Counted from the first letter of the stretch, positions 48,135 through 61,093 are shown. The stretch: 64,000 nucleotides of DNA from Tethya wilhelma (GCA_964030475.1 CAXIPT010000009.1:606787-670786); one strand, 5' to 3'. Notes: a model not told the origin generated them from the sequence alone. Program-made: numbers and translations.

Positions 48135-49520
48135 CTAGGAAACAATACATTTATCTGATAAATCTGATGATAGGTGAATGGAAGAGCTTGAATTTGAACG
48201 ACTGCTGTCCCTAGTACAGGCCACAGCCACATCGGAGTCGAGCCGAGGGTAAGAGTCAAGCTCAAGAAGATGAGGTACTTTCTTGAAAACCCTGTAGAAG
48301 AAACCAGCATTCGCCATACACTTTATCCATCACATGATCAGGGTGAGAATATTCATTCACTCTTTCATGCAATGTTTGACTTACTTGTGTCTATAGTCTT
48401 TGCTAAACTCCACTATGTTTCCTTTCAAGACCAATGATTTAAGAGAAGGGTACTTTGAAGTGAGAGAGGATAAACCAGACAAAGATGCAATAGAGTTGTT
48501 AGCCAGAGAGAGATATTCTAGTTTGGGTGCTTTAGGAAGTTTCTTGAAAGAAGAGAAGCTGTTTCTGGAGAGGTTGAGATGTGTGCAAGAAGGTAAGGTA
48601 AGCTTGGTGAGATCTGAGAGTGAGTTGTCTGCCAGCTGTAAGTGTGTGCAGCTGACGAGTCTCTTTAGGCAACGAAGAAGATCTGAAGTTTGATAAGAAT
48701 CCCCTAAATCTTGATAAGAGAGGTTCACCGACTGTAAGAGAAAGAAGAGGTACCAGTTATAATGTAACTTTCTTGCCAAAGAATATGTTAAGATGGATTT
48801 CTTGCAACAAGTGTCGAGCTAAGGCACTCACCTTTGTATTCTCCCAGTCTTCCATGCTGTTTCTATGGTCCATCCAACCTGATCTTCGTTTTAAGAACAT
48901 TATTGAATGTGCCTCAAATGCTGAAGTCACATTTCTCGGCCCTTCTCTGACACGTGGCGAATGTAGCATGCTCCCTCGTAAGTCACAGCTGTCACCTTCT
49001 AACTCGTGCCACCTGCTAAACTGGTACTTCCAGGATGGCAGCTGGTGAGGAGACTGTGTGTGTGTGCGAGAGAGAGATCAAGAGAGAAAACAGGAAGGCT
49101 GGCATTAATTAGAATCAAGTGAGGAAGCTGCTCAGTAAGTGATAATCATGACAGTGCAACTGTTAAACAAACTGGATGCAATTTATCATGCTGTCAAGTT
49201 AATCTCCAGGACTATTGCCTTGTGACACATGCACACTGAGCTGAGCAGCTGCCTGGCAGGTATGGTTCAGTGGAAAAGAACTTAGTCCTTCCCTAAATCC
49301 AATTCAGAGGGCCTTTAAAAGTTTCCCAGAGTTTGTTGGTATGCAATTCTACCTTTGTGGCTCTAAGGTAAACTGTACTCCTGCTACAGCTGGTGCTGTT
49401 CAATCCAGGCACAGCTGCTGCCACACTGAGTGTAGGAGGAGCTGCTGGAGTGAGTCGAATGTCAGTACTATTTCTCAAATCATCACGATCAGTCATTTGC
49501 ATTGCCTCCTCTCTCAGTTT
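48135..49520 (-). CDS. Leucine-rich repeat protein, 5' end not found
   Basis: Four exons in phase: 49353-49520, 48832-49041, 48385-48731 and 48135-48291. The third exon encodes about five LRRs of the short intracellular kind (VNLSYQDLGD, THLQLADNSLSDL, THLNLSRNSFSSF, LEYLSLANNSIASLSGL, LKSLVLKGN) and closes with a capping-like motif. The Ser-rich C-terminus ends DKCIVS. The upstream exons contain a His/Trp/Arg-rich segment with no recognised domain. A candidate start exon near 49715-49742 (MAQTMVYVQ) does not join in phase, so the N-terminus is open. It may be an LRR adaptor; family unknown. Confidence 0.65.
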
Positions 49521-49527
49521 CTGCAAG

Positions 49528-50282
49528 CTAGGTACATAAAGTAACACACATGTGCACAAACACAATGTCATCAGCAATTTAAGATGAAAGATATTTAATC
49601 ACAAGAGATTTGACAATAGATTATAATCTCAGGTATCAAATCACTGATTCATTCAGAATCAGTGTTAGGGTGATCTAGCTGTTTCTACTGTATAAAGCTG
49701 CTGTGAATGGGTTACCTTGAACATATACCATGGTCTGAGCCATTCTAATATAATGAAAACGTAAGAGTGGTGCTAATGAAGGTGCTAATAGGTGCAAGGC
49801 AGTTCAGTTCTTGTCACCTTGCCTAGCTATGTGAGAAGTGGTCCTAAATAATACAGCAAACATTTAGGCTGTCATCATCTTTACATTTCTTTAACATCAA
49901 GTACCAAACAACACCTTTGTAGATGTTGAGTGTTAAACCATAACCGTTTAATATTATAATAATAGGTTTATTCATGACTCTAAGATAGATGAAAGATCAT
50001 CATGCAGTTCTACAAAGTATAAAACGAATATGTTTGTCGGATCACTATGATGCACAAGGGAATAATCACATCAAAGAACATAATCTACCACTTCCACTCA
50101 CTCTGGCAACATCCCTCCTTGTACTAGCGCTTCAGTCCTTCACCAGAAGCAGCTCAGCCCCTTCTATCTTTATTCCACAGCCAAGCAAACCGCATAAATT
50201 TTACATAGCAATCGAGCCCCGCCCACTAAGTGCGATGAGCCACTCCCATCACGTAACGCTCCGCCCATTGTGGTAAAATAAC
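49528..50282. other. Interval upstream of the LRR gene, no confident exon
   Basis: May contain the unseen first exon(s) of the LRR gene. A GC-richer patch at 50200-50280 looks like a promoter for the plus-strand frame at 50283. Confidence 0.4.
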
Positions 50283-50663
50283 ATGGCTGAGACAACTCGA
50301 CAACATGAAATGATTGTTCAAAATGATGTTGCTGTAGAGGATATGGACTGTTCTACAAGCTGTCAAAACCCATCAGCACAACAAGAGCGAACAACAGCTG
50401 ACGAGAGTCACTACTTTGCCTCATTGGCGCACCCAACTGGTGCTGGCGGTGGAGAAAAGGAGCCTGTACCTCAGACAAACAAAAGCAGAAAGAGAGGAAG
50501 AGAAGAAGAAAGAGGAACAGCTGGTGTTTCTTCTCCAGGCGGTGTTGTCGAGAAGAGAGGCTGTGAAGAAGGGCTGTCATGGTGGACGTGCCTCATGCTG
50601 GGAATGGACCAGGAGAACACCCAGCAACAAGTAGTGAGAAGAGTCTACGACAACTACAGATAG
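50283..50663 (+). CDS. Small open frame of unknown function
   Basis: 126 codons from MAETTRQHEM to a TAG. Composition is polar, with KSRKRGREEERG (a possible nuclear signal) and a Trp/Cys-containing tail. No domain recognised and no clear splice into the downstream reductase gene in phase. It could be a separate short gene, or a 5' exon whose real donor was not found. Confidence 0.35.
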   Translation: MAETTRQHEMIVQNDVAVEDMDCSTSCQNPSAQQERTTADESHYFASLAHPTGAGGGEKEPVPQTNKSRKRGREEERGTAGVSSPGGVVEKRGCEEGLSWWTCLMLGMDQENTQQQVVRRVYDNYR

Positions 50664-50746
50664 TCAAGATCATCACACCACAGCTGTTGGCACAAGAACA
50701 AGATCACATGCACCTAATAACTGTAGTATAAATATAGGTAAAGGTA

Positions 50747-52348
50747 ATGGTACAACTAGAAATGGCAACAAACTCAAAAACTTTGATAGATTTGGAAAGT
50801 TCACACACTGTGACCAATATGGGACATTTGGAACTTGAAAGTACCCCACTAACGAGTGAAATTGATCTACCGGACCCCCCTGAGGAACCACTACAGAGTG
50901 ACTGTTGTGGAACTGGCTGTACACCATGTGTGTTTGACGTCTACCAAGACGATCTGGAACAATGGCTGAAATTGAAAGCAATGACTCCAACAGAGAGGAA
51001 GGAATGGAGAAGAGATCAGTCGTTGAGACAATCCAAGAAGACGTCAACAATCACAGCTCTCTCTTTGTCCCAGTACAAGGTGTTCACCATCAGTGAGGTG
51101 AAGCAGGTCTCTAGGGACACCTTCTTGTTCACATTCAGTCTCCCTCCAGACTCTACACTGGGACTACAAGTTGGACAGCATGTGTTACTGAGGTGAGAAA
51201 ATTGATCAACAAAGAACATGTACCGTTAATGTGGAAAAATTTGGCAATTTTTGCACCATTCAATCGGCAAAATTAATGTACTGCCAATTTTTTTTTTGTT
51301 TACGGTAGCTATAATGTAGACATTTTGTAGCCTCCTAGCTATCCAAGCTTTAGCTCCCTCTGACCATAGATATGCTCTGACCTTTTGCTTGTGTAAGCGT
51401 AGTGTATAATATCTATGGTGTAAGGTCAAAAGCTAGAGCCTGGGTAAGAGGTTAGACTGTTTACATTGTGGTTGTATCAATGTACAGAGTAGCACAGCCA
51501 GGTGGATCATATCTGACGAGGCAGTATACACCTGTGAGCCCACTGGCTCAGACCGGATCCTTCAGTGTGCTCATCAAGGTAAGGTGTAGTCAGATTCCCA
51601 TTCCTAGCTGTAATGTGGTGAATCGTGTTTGTGGAATAGGTGTATGAGAATGGAACAATGTCTCAGTATGTGAAGCAGTGGAAGGTTGGTGATAGTGCAA
51701 GTTGGAGAGGACCTTTTGGAGGATTGAAATACACCACAAACAAGGTACGTAGAAATGAATCCTTCAAACCCATATCCAATGAAAAATCAAATGTCAAACT
51801 AGCAATATCCCTGGATTCTATGACTGAAGCACCCCCATAAATTAATGCATTCATAAATCTATTATATCAAGATTATAGAATCATAATGCCTGTCTATTCA
51901 TACACCCATGCATGCATGCATGCAGTACAGTGGCATAGGCATGCTGGCCTGTGGTACTGGGATCACTCCCATGCTCCAAGTCGTCAGAGAGGTGGTGGAG
52001 AACGAAGACGAAGAGACAGTCCTCCATTTGCTCTATGGCTGTCAGACTCAAGACGACATCTTGCTGAAAGAAGAGCTGGACCACTACACTTCATTTTGGA
52101 ACTTCACTGTGGTGTATGCCTTGAGTAGGACTGACTCAGACTCGCTGGCAAAGAAACCAGGAGGGATAAAATATGGCGATCAAGTTCATCTCGGAAGAAT
52201 TGATGGTGATTTGGTAGCACAAGAGATGGAACGTTTTGTGGAGAAGAATGCAATGATGTTGGTATGTGGAACAGATCAGTTCAATAAGGACATGCTTAGT
52301 TATCTTAATGCAGTGGGGTTCACAGAAGATAGGTGTTTCAAATTTTGA
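50747..52348 (+). CDS. CYB5RL: Cytochrome b5 reductase-like protein with N-terminal oxidoreductase-like motif
   Basis: Exons 50747-51192, 51488-51578, 51640-51744 and 51926-52348, all in phase, about 354 residues. The N-terminal CCGTGCTPCVFDVYQDDLEQW is the Cys-rich oxidoreductase-like domain seen in CYB5RL. The FAD part has RQYTPVSP (the RxYT FAD motif) and WRGPFGGLKY; the NAD part has GMLACGTGITPMLQVV and ends VCGTDQFNKDMLSYLNAVGF, with a terminal Phe as usual in this family. It should pass electrons from NADH via FAD to cytochrome b5-like acceptors. The start could be either ATG at 50747 or the one at 50762. Confidence 0.85.
51329..51455. mobile_element. Fold-back MITE, family 2, in a CYB5RL intron
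   Basis: Arms AGCCTCCTAGCTATCCAAGC ... TAGATAT and ATATCTATGG ... AGAGCCTGGGTAAGAGG, with TGACC near both inner ends. Confidence 0.65.
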
Positions 52349-52438
52349 TTGACAATTCGCAAATTCACTTAAATAGAACAAAAATTAATCACAAACTTCA
52401 TATAATTAGAACACATCACTCCATATTATGTTTTTAAC

Positions 52439-54976
52439 CTATAACTTCTTTCCTAATACCATCACTCCAGAGGGAGGTTTCTCCCCTCCCAAGTCAACTA
52501 GAGAGAATCCCAGTTTACGATAAAACCGAAACGCACGACGATTTTTGCTACTCATTTCCAAATGCACACCACAAACACCTATATGTGTAAAGACAATTGA
52601 ACAGAATCTTATTTTTTAAAAAAAAAACTAACCACAAAAGCCCCACAGTGATACAACCAGTAACTGTTAATGTGTGTGCACCTTTTGATTTGAGCAGAGA
52701 AAGGATGGTCTTCATCATTTTAGTGCCACAGCCACCACCCTGAGCTCTTTTCATGATGTCAATGTGCAAGTGGGCCGGGTAGTTCTTCTCAAGGATGTCA
52801 GGCAGGAAGAACGAGGGATGGTGCAATTCGTACAACAGCTCCTGTTATTATTAAAAGGGGATATTTCACAGCCACAGAGGTTGTGTGAATTTGCTCAGCA
52901 AGTGTACGTACAAACACACAAAGGGAAACAACCTGGGAAAGAGGTTGGTTACTACTACAGAGAGACCACATTCACACACTCGTACCTCTTCTGTGGTGAG
53001 CCTCAATTCCTCAGTCTTCACCGGAGAGTTGGGATAATGACCAATGATAGTGGGCAGCCAGTCCTTATCAAACTGTTGATAAAAGCTCTTTGAATCTAGA
53101 GTAGCGAGCACATAGCCACACACACCCTTGGAGTCCTCCAGAACATACGCTAGATCGGGACAAAGATGAGTGTAGGGACCCACATACCTGTACAAAGCAA
53201 GCACCACATCAGTATAAAATATTACTACTACTGAAAACCCAAGAGAATGCAACAATACAGTGTACACATAACAGTGTTTATAAGGTGATCAACCAGAGGT
53301 TGGACAGGCTTGACCTTTTCCCGATAAATATGCACTTAAAATTAAAATTTTCTGCACTCACACGAGCACTTTTCTATTACACTTTCCAAGATTGTAAATG
53401 TAAAAGAATTTCAATTAACAGTGCAAAATCATTGCAGAAAGGTCAAGTCTACCCAACCTCTGGTGACTGACCACAATACCAGTACACGTGATAGCTAGCT
53501 AACAGATGAATTAGGTACATCACGATTCACATACCTGTCTCCCAGGAGGTTGGGGTGGTTCCTGAAGAGTCTCGTAGCATCCTTGCCGCTGTCTCCCGTT
53601 TCCAGACAGACTCGATAGACCAGTTCTTTGTCTTCCTCTTGATATGGCCTAATTGTGACGATGTCGTGATGATGTCGTTCCTCCTTTAGAGCAGACTCTA
53701 CGAGTCGCTGATGGGTAAGTGTGGTCAGTGGGTGTGGCCAATCAGTGTGTGAAAAGAGCAAAGAATTCAATAGTGTTACAGCTCATCAATCCCACAACCA
53801 GAGTGGGGAACCCCCTAACAATTACATCATCAGTGGTAACACAGTGAAACAAAGTTAATTTCAAACAGCCCACAAGAGAATTTGGTCTACCGAACTATAA
53901 TAGTGTTTGCCAAAACAGTCTACGTTTCTTGGAAGCCATGAATTAAACTTTTGTTTCACTGTAAGTTCCACATCACCTAACTTGTCCCCAACCCCCACCA
54001 GTAGTACTCAGTGGAATTCAATAACAATAGACTGTTGTAGTACTGACCCAAGTCTATTGAGAACAAAATTTTGTCCCACTGCAACACCGTGGGACTTTAG
54101 AATTCCACCGCGACTGCTTCTAGTGTTGCAGTGAGAGTTGATAAATGTGAATTTTAATATTCATCAATTTCTGAGACAATCACAAAACATAATTGCAACA
54201 AAACACAACACAGAACACGTAGTAAAAAAAAATTAGCATCAAAACCGATAGATATAATGTGTAAAAGTAAAATTTAAGTGTCTCTGTAGGACACATGTAT
54301 ATATAATAATAATAATAATAATTATTATTAACCACAAAAACTTTTAATAAAACAGCTGATAAAATCATATTACACCAATTACACTAAAATTAAATTTAAT
54401 GGCACAATAATTAATGTGTAATCAGAACACACATTATCATTAAACATTAAAGTGAATTTATACAAAAATTAATTATTATGATGATAATTCTAGCCAAAAA
54501 TATTATCTGAGAGTGGAATTGTTGAAAGAAATATTATGAATAATGAATAATCAGAGAGAAATATCGAATATGAAAAGTTCCAATGAAGAGAAAAGCCACT
54601 GCTGAGTCAGCAAACAGAGGACAGCAAAGAAGGTCGAAGGTCAGACGAATTAAACTTGAAGATATAAAGCACACATAACCAGGTATAATCTTTAAGCGTA
54701 GAGCTTAAATTAAGACCCATTCTATTTAATGCCCACCAACCACCATCCCCAATACCACACCACCACCACCCCATACATGCACACATTGTAATCACAAATA
54801 AAAAAGCTGCAGTGAGTGTTAAGAGAGGCGTCTAGAAAGGGGTATCCATGTTGTATACCGGCACACACTTGCAGAGGTTACACACCGCGTGCTGAATAGA
54901 GTATAATTAGAGGAGAGAAACCCAGAAAACCCATTAGTGAACAGTGCTCCACAGTAACAAAATCATATACCACAAC

Positions 54977-55024
<48 letters not shown>

Positions 55025-55639
55025 CTCACACCCACACACTCTCACACCATCACACACTCACACACGTTTGGTACCTGGATTTCAGCAACAATCCCTCCAT
55101 GTGGAATAAGTGGTTTATGCTGAGGATTGACTTCATTACCACCACTCTCTACATAGAAAACAGCCATTTGTGAGTGCAGGGGTTATCACTATTACATTTA
55201 CATTCCTCCTTGATAGGCAACATTATCTCATAGCATTCCTTTTCATTAGTATAGCAATGTTGAACACGAGGCAATAATATTGAATATCTTTGTACAAACA
55301 AATTCAATTGCTATTCCACTGAGTAAAATTCATTTTCTTAGTACCAATAATGAACACACACGATAAGGGAACTTTTTTTTTCATTTAGAGGCACTTAAAA
55401 GTTTTCGTGTCGAAAATTCCTAATCGCACGCACCCACACCCACACCCATAAACATACCAAGCCACGAGATGAAGGAGTCCATGAGCATGGCGGCCTCCTT
55501 CACGTCCCAGGTGTACTGGTAGATATCGTAGAGGAGACATCGGTTGGGAATGGACGTGAGACGCTCATACATCTCATTCACTTGAGCACACACTTCGTGG
55601 AATCGTGAAGCTCTCTCACACCACTGGGCCACCTGAGAA

Positions 55640-55687
<48 letters not shown>

Positions 55688-58336
55688 GACAGTAACGACA
55701 ATATTATACAATTATATATATATACAGGATTGTGAAATAATAAGGAAACCTGATCTATGTTTGGTATTCCCTCCCCATACCTCAATACAACTCATATCGT
55801 CTCCAGTCAATGATTCCGACGTCTCTCCGTCACTTCTCATCCCATCACTGCTCACGTGATCACGTCTCTCCAGGCTCCGCCCACTCCCCCCGCTGCTATC
55901 TCCATCATCAACAAGTAGTCCGTTTAATTTAAGCAGCTCGTAACCAGGGGCGTTCTCTTTCAACCAGCAAAACTCCTTCAAAACGTGCACAGCTCTTGTT
56001 CCGTGTTGGTGAGGGAGAAAGAAATAATCCACAAGAAGGCGAAGGTCCTCCATCGTGAAGGATTCTGACGACATTGGATTCAGTTTTGGTCGTATTATTA
56101 GCTCTTCAGTCAGTCCAATGCTCAGAGGAGAGTCAGCAATAGTTTCACTGTCCTCTTCCCCGTGTTTCAGTGGCCCTGTCTGTTCAGAGTCGAGAGCTCG
56201 AGCAATAGTTGCGGCATCTTTGACCGGTTTATAGTGATCTGGTTTCTTACGAGGCACTTGTATCTCGAGGAACCACTCCTTCAGTGACACCTCCAGCGCT
56301 AGTTGCGGATCGTACGTCTGCATTTCGTCACTACCTAGCTCCTCCTGCTCACTTACCAAATTCTTCTTGAAATCGACACTCGCTTGCTCACAGATGCTCG
56401 AAGTTTTTTCCATTTCCAACAACATGGCTTGATCGGTAGGAGACATCCTCTTTGCTACGATGGAGCCACATCTGCTCCACTGTGCCAGTGTGTGGATGGG
56501 GACATAGTTTGCACCGTACTCGCAGTTTGGGTTTGTCATGACTCCGTTTAGTTTAGGGATGAGTGCCACAGATCTACCTTCGTAGGGACCGAGAAAAAGT
56601 CTTCGCTGGTCATAGTCATTTGCGTGAAGGTTGTCCCATATGATAGGTGGGCGTTGTAACACTGATGAAAGTTCTTCGACGGATGATACTGGTATTGATT
56701 TCGATATTACTTTAGGACCTTGATAATTAGAACAGGCAAGAAAAGTAACCGGGTCACTAATAACATTTAACTATAGTAGTGTCTAGTTGGAATTGCATAC
56801 AAACCTGTCCACAGTACATCAATCTTTGGGTGCAGCTCAGCACCGACATGTTTCAGATACTGAGAATCAGAGACACTTGGAACTGCACGCGTGGCACAAT
56901 ACTCTGACAAGAGGAAAAACGGAACAGCAAATGTGAATGTCAAACGACAGCCATTTATGGGCTGGTCATCATGTGAATAACATATGGGGAGACCCCTACA
57001 ATAATTGTATTGTGACGAACATTGTTGTAGTATGACCATTATGGATTAGCTTCACACGCCACTTTAACAGCTATGCTTTAATTGTATTGCATTGTACTGT
57101 ATGCATCAGTATATAGTCTTGTATATATACACATAAGGAGGCTCATTCATATTGAGGGTACCACCCTGCAATTATTACTGCTATTTCAATCTCACCAGTA
57201 TGACAAAAAGTTTGCTCATAATTTATTAGGAGTAAAATCCTGTAATTGTCACTAATGTTAGGATCTCACTAGTAAGACAAAAAGGTTTATTCATATTAAG
57301 TGTAGAATCCTGTAATTATTACTACATTATTACGATCTCACCAGTAGGACAAAAAAGGAAAATGTCGGGATGATCCAAGTGAGTGAAGATATCGTTGGTG
57401 ATGTCGACCTGAGCGTGGGCAAAGGAGGGGAACACCTTGGTATCTTCTTGACACATATCGCACTCAATGTCGTCAAAGAGCACGGCAAAGGACTTACAAC
57501 CCAACGTGGCTACCTACAAGACAGAGAGAGATATCAAAGAACGTGTTGACACAGACAACACAAGCATGTAGGACTGCTCAAAATACCAACGATATGTCCA
57601 ACATACATTTACAGTCAGCAACAGCGAAAGAAGCAAGCAAGCAAACAAGCAAGCGAGTAGCCAGCATGCAAGTAAGCAACTAAGCCTACCTGTTCTATTT
57701 TTCGTTTCAATAGTGTGATTTCTTCGGAGCTTGAAAAAGTGATATCGAGTCCTGGAGCAATGGCGTAGATAAAATGGATTCCCTTGTCGGTCGCTTCTTT
57801 GATCAACTGTGAAAGAGAGTTGGCCTCTTCCAAGCTGTACAGGTCTCTCCAGTAGGCACGATGCTTGTAGTCATCTTTAGGCGCATAGAGATAAGCATTC
57901 ATACCCCAAGTAGACATGCTGTATGTGTGTGTGTTTTGAGTGAGTGGTTGATTCAATGGACAAACAGTGCATTATGCTGCTTCTAAGAACACCTATTAGC
58001 AGCTGTTCTTGTACAAAGCAAACATAGTACTGACTGGTCTCTGGTTGATGCAATTTTCTAATTACACACACACACACACACACACAAACAGCAAGCACTA
58101 TCACCAACCCACAAACACACACACTCCACTTTACCGAGTAAACAGATCTATTCTTTGCTCGTGTGTCCACGGCCTGCCGTAGAAACCTAGTGAAAATACA
58201 GTCATACAAACCAACACACAAACTTAATAATTTACAGAAGAATTAGAAGCCGACAACTACTAAAAATAAAATATTTATACAATTTCATTTTACCTTCTAC
58301 GACGCCGCACAGAAAGAGCTCTCTTTTATTGGACAT
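52439..58336 (-). CDS. OGA: O-GlcNAcase (protein O-linked beta-N-acetylglucosaminidase), complete gene
   Basis: Thirteen exons in phase: 58294-58336, 58135-58186, 57690-57918, 57342-57513, 56805-56903, 55781-56718, 55458-55632, 55075-55148, about 54863-54893, 53535-53707, 52986-53187, 52682-52841 and 52439-52578; about 829 residues. The GH84 domain starts CGVVEGFYGRPW (residues 10-21) and carries the catalytic Asp pair D122-D123 (LFDDIECDM), then DVLWTG and [22 protein letters not shown] low-complexity linker leads to helical exons ([11 protein letters not shown]), and the last four exons form the GNAT-like pseudo-acetyltransferase tail ([37 protein letters not shown]). It removes O-GlcNAc from nuclear and cytosolic proteins. 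Exons 2-7 (and, by extrapolation, 1) are repeated at 61094-64000. Confidence 0.93.
53841..53962. mobile_element. Small inverted-repeat element in an OGA intron
   Basis: ACAGTGAAACAAAGTTAATTTC on the left is the near-exact complement of GAATTAAACTTTTGTTTCACTGT on the right; about 120 bp overall, non-coding. Confidence 0.5.
54980..55020. repeat. (CT)n microsatellite
   Basis: CT tract inside the OGA intron between exons 8 and 9. Confidence 0.9.
55332..58238. repeat. Segmental duplication, copy 1 (OGA exons 2-7)
   Basis: Matches 61094-64000 at a constant offset of 5762 bp, with no length change even across the GA microsatellite at 55641-55686. The left breakpoint is at ATTTTCTTAGTACC; the right one is beyond the window for the partner. 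Confidence 0.93.
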
Positions 58337-59262
58337 TTTCGCGGCTGTCCTGGAGATCAGTTGCTACCTTCTCAAAGCACGATACATGTTAAAATGGACA
58401 CAGCACACAAAAAACTGGCGTTGCTTTCCCAGCCAGCTCGTTGATCAAAGGTGCCGTTCTGCGATGCACACACAGCTGCTTGTGAATACAAGTCAAACTT
58501 GTAAAACCGGTTTCGGGCACTTGAACGAACATGCGCGTGTGGCGCATTCCTGAGAACAATGATGTCATTTAAATTCGCTTAATTGGAAATAATTAGCAAT
58601 TCTTTTCTCTTTGGTTGTTGCGTGACATGACAATAATACAGTTCTGTACTGATTTTACAAAAAAAAAAATTGGAAAGCCTAAAGAGATTTTTATGAACAC
58701 CAAGCAATGAAAAAACAAAAAACAAACACAAACAACATACCATTGCCATTGGCTGAAAGAAAGATGGACAGTTATTGATATAAAACCTTTGTACACTGCT
58801 ATATAGGAGGGAACTGATACATAGACGGTACAAATTGTAATAGAGTTGTAACAGTGAAAGGCATAGAAATGTACACAAAGAGATAGTGGGTGAAAATGAT
58901 CACATTTAAATATGATGACAATAAAACAGTATGTGTGTGTATGCGTACATGTGTACGTGTGATGCTACCATTTGTACATATGCATACACTATAGGCAACC
59001 AAGCATGGCATATATAGTACAACTCAAACACACTCACTCGATCATTACATACACAACAACTACATGTACCACAATCTGTAAATGCATGGAGCAATTCCTG
59101 CTATTACAAAACACCAGATACACACTTACATACACATACCACATATCACACACAGTACAAGATTATCAAGAAAAGGAAAAAAAAAAAGATTTGACAAACA
59201 CTGGAAAAGGAGTCACAAGAAAGATGGGAAAGAACCTTTTGAGTATAATAAGCTGCTGTTGA
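58337..59262. other. Intergenic between OGA start and TENT4-like 3' end
   Basis: Holds the OGA promoter (58337-58570) and the 3' flank of the TENT4-like gene. No coding exon recognised. Confidence 0.5.
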
Positions 59263-60780
59263 CTAACTGTTTGAGCTTTCATCTTTAGAACTACCACTCT
59301 TACTACTAGCAACGCTAGTCCCTGTACTACTTTTTGAAGAAGCACCAGATGATGTTGTAGCAACATGATTACTAGTGTGTCCGACTATAGAAGGGTCCGT
59401 GGTACTGTTGGTACTGCTCATTGCGATGATGGTTGCATACGGTTGTTGGGGGAGTGGTACATAAGGGGAGAGTATAGGTACAACAGGGAGAAGGGGTTGG
59501 TAAAAGTAGGGGGCTGGGTTAGCGATGGGTGGAGAAAGGGGATGAGGCGGCCAGTTACTGTCGACCCAGTTCCGATACTCGTCCACTTCTTGAGTTACTT
59601 TGATAATGGCGCCGAGAAGAGAGTCTCGTTTTGGAATGGGGTTATCTCTGCTTATCACTGCACTGTGGAGTTTCACAAAGGCATACTCGAATGCTTGTTT
59701 CACTTGCCACATCCCAAAACAGCCTTTACTAGCATTGGCGTTCTTTTTGGGATCGGCGGGATCGATCACATACAACAAGGAGTTGTCACTGCCATCCGTA
59801 CATTGAACATCTTCCTTTGGGAAATAGCGCCCTCCATCTGACACATCGATACCTGTCTTCATGTAGTTGAAGTTCCTCCCATAAAGCTCAAAGAATTCAA
59901 TCAAAAGAACGCCGAGGTTTGGATCAGGCTCAGTAGCAGCTTCTCGAGGGTGACGCTGCAGGAAGGAGACAATGAGGAGAACAAGACTGTACGAACTGAT
60001 GCCTCCGTGGTAGATTTCGTTGAGCTGGCGCTGTGTGAGAAACTGCTTCAAGACAAACAACAGTTTCGGCAGCAGGGGATACTGTTGGATAAATGTTGTA
60101 ATGATTTCTGCACTATCCATCCCTCTCTGTTGATTGAAGCTAATGTCCACTTTAACTTCTGTCATCTTGTCAATAAACTTGATGATCGGGATGGATGTCT
60201 TGTCCAGAACAAGGATACTTCCCTCGACTGCAATGTCGTTCATCTTGAAGTCGTCCTCCAGTGAAAACAGAGGAGGCCTAGGACCAGGCCACTGGCCAAA
60301 CACAACAATGTCAATGTCACTAGTCGGTAGAAACGTCCCGGTGTAGAAACTGCCAAACACTTCCACTCTAGCCAGCGGCCATCTGTTCAGTATGATCTGC
60401 ATCACTCTCATGATGACCTCGCTCCTCATCCTAACCTCTGAGGGGCGTGGCTTCATGTACGTATAAAAGTCGCAGATCTCTTCGTGCAGACCTGGGGGGT
60501 CACAGGTGTACTCTTTAGTTCTCCACGGGGTACATGACTGGACCACTTCATTAGAGAGCAACCGTTTTCTTTTCGCTAAACTCGGGACGGTTGAATTACT
60601 CAAAGTGTAATTTTGCTCATTGAGTGAGCTATCTTCGTTGCCTGACCCTCCTAGAGGTAGGAAGTCAGGTTGTGTCGAACTGCTTTCAGGAAAAGCAACC
60701 TTTTCGGCTCTTATCCATGTATCAGCACACACTGGACTCTCAGGTAACCTGTGGTTTAAGCTTGTGGCAGTTGTAGTCAT
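59263..60780 (-). CDS. TENT4/TRF4-type non-canonical poly(A) polymerase
   Basis: Single exon of 505 codons. After a polar N-terminus with KRKR (70-73), the nucleotidyltransferase domain begins TPWRTKEYTCDPPGLHEEI. Catalytic motif G143-S144 ... D155-I-D157 is intact (FGSFYTGTFLPTSDIDIVVFG region), and the third Asp is in VKVDISFN. The PAP-associated domain has LPKLLFVLKQFL, YHGGISSYSLVLLIVSFLQ and LGVLLIEFFELYG. The tail is Ser/Thr-rich. This matches PAPD5/PAPD7 (TENT4A/B), which add oligo(A) or mixed tails to nuclear RNAs and mRNAs. It sits between the complete OGA gene and the duplicated OGA fragment, on the same strand. Confidence 0.92.
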   Translation of the reverse strand: MTTTATSLNHRLPESPVCADTWIRAEKVAFPESSSTQPDFLPLGGSGNEDSSLNEQNYTLSNSTVPSLAKRKRLLSNEVVQSCTPWRTKEYTCDPPGLHEEICDFYTYMKPRPSEVRMRSEVIMRVMQIILNRWPLARVEVFGSFYTGTFLPTSDIDIVVFGQWPGPRPPLFSLEDDFKMNDIAVEGSILVLDKTSIPIIKFIDKMTEVKVDISFNQQRGMDSAEIITTFIQQYPLLPKLLFVLKQFLTQRQLNEIYHGGISSYSLVLLIVSFLQRHPREAATEPDPNLGVLLIEFFELYGRNFNYMKTGIDVSDGGRYFPKEDVQCTDGSDNSLLYVIDPADPKKNANASKGCFGMWQVKQAFEYAFVKLHSAVISRDNPIPKRDSLLGAIIKVTQEVDEYRNWVDSNWPPHPLSPPIANPAPYFYQPLLPVVPILSPYVPLPQQPYATIIAMSSTNSTTDPSIVGHTSNHVATTSSGASSKSSTGTSVASSKSGSSKDESSNS

Positions 60781-61093
60781 TTTTCTTTCCTGGAAACAAA
60801 TTTGGTGATATTATAAGACTATAAAATCAAACCTAGTGTCTTTTCTTTGATGAGGAATCGTTGTCTTTATATCTGCTGCTGGAACTGTGAGTGTGTGTAC
60901 TCAGAAGAACTAGTGTAATGGAAATGTTGTTGATGTGATGACTGAATTCAAAAGATGGCTGGCTTCTGTTTACTTGAGAAGGAAGTCTGTAGAGAATTGA
61001 ACAAGAGAAGACAATAGACATTCCTGTGGCAGTTTGAGAGAGAGAGAGAGGCAGGTACTGAACACAAATGGACATAAACACAAACAATTAGAG
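60781..61093. promoter_or_regulatory. 5' flank of the TENT4-like gene up to the duplication breakpoint
   Basis: 313 bp of unique sequence between the TENT4-like start and the duplicated OGA block. Any TENT4 promoter must lie here or inside the duplicated block. Confidence 0.45.

Noticed and set aside
59365..59841. 158-codon plus-strand frame
   Set aside because: Antisense shadow of the TENT4-like gene, whose catalytic motifs are clear on the other strand.
60833..61087. Extra minus-strand exon upstream of the TENT4-like gene
   Set aside because: No domain, composition dominated by Ser/His tracts, and the downstream ATG at 60780 starts a complete protein.
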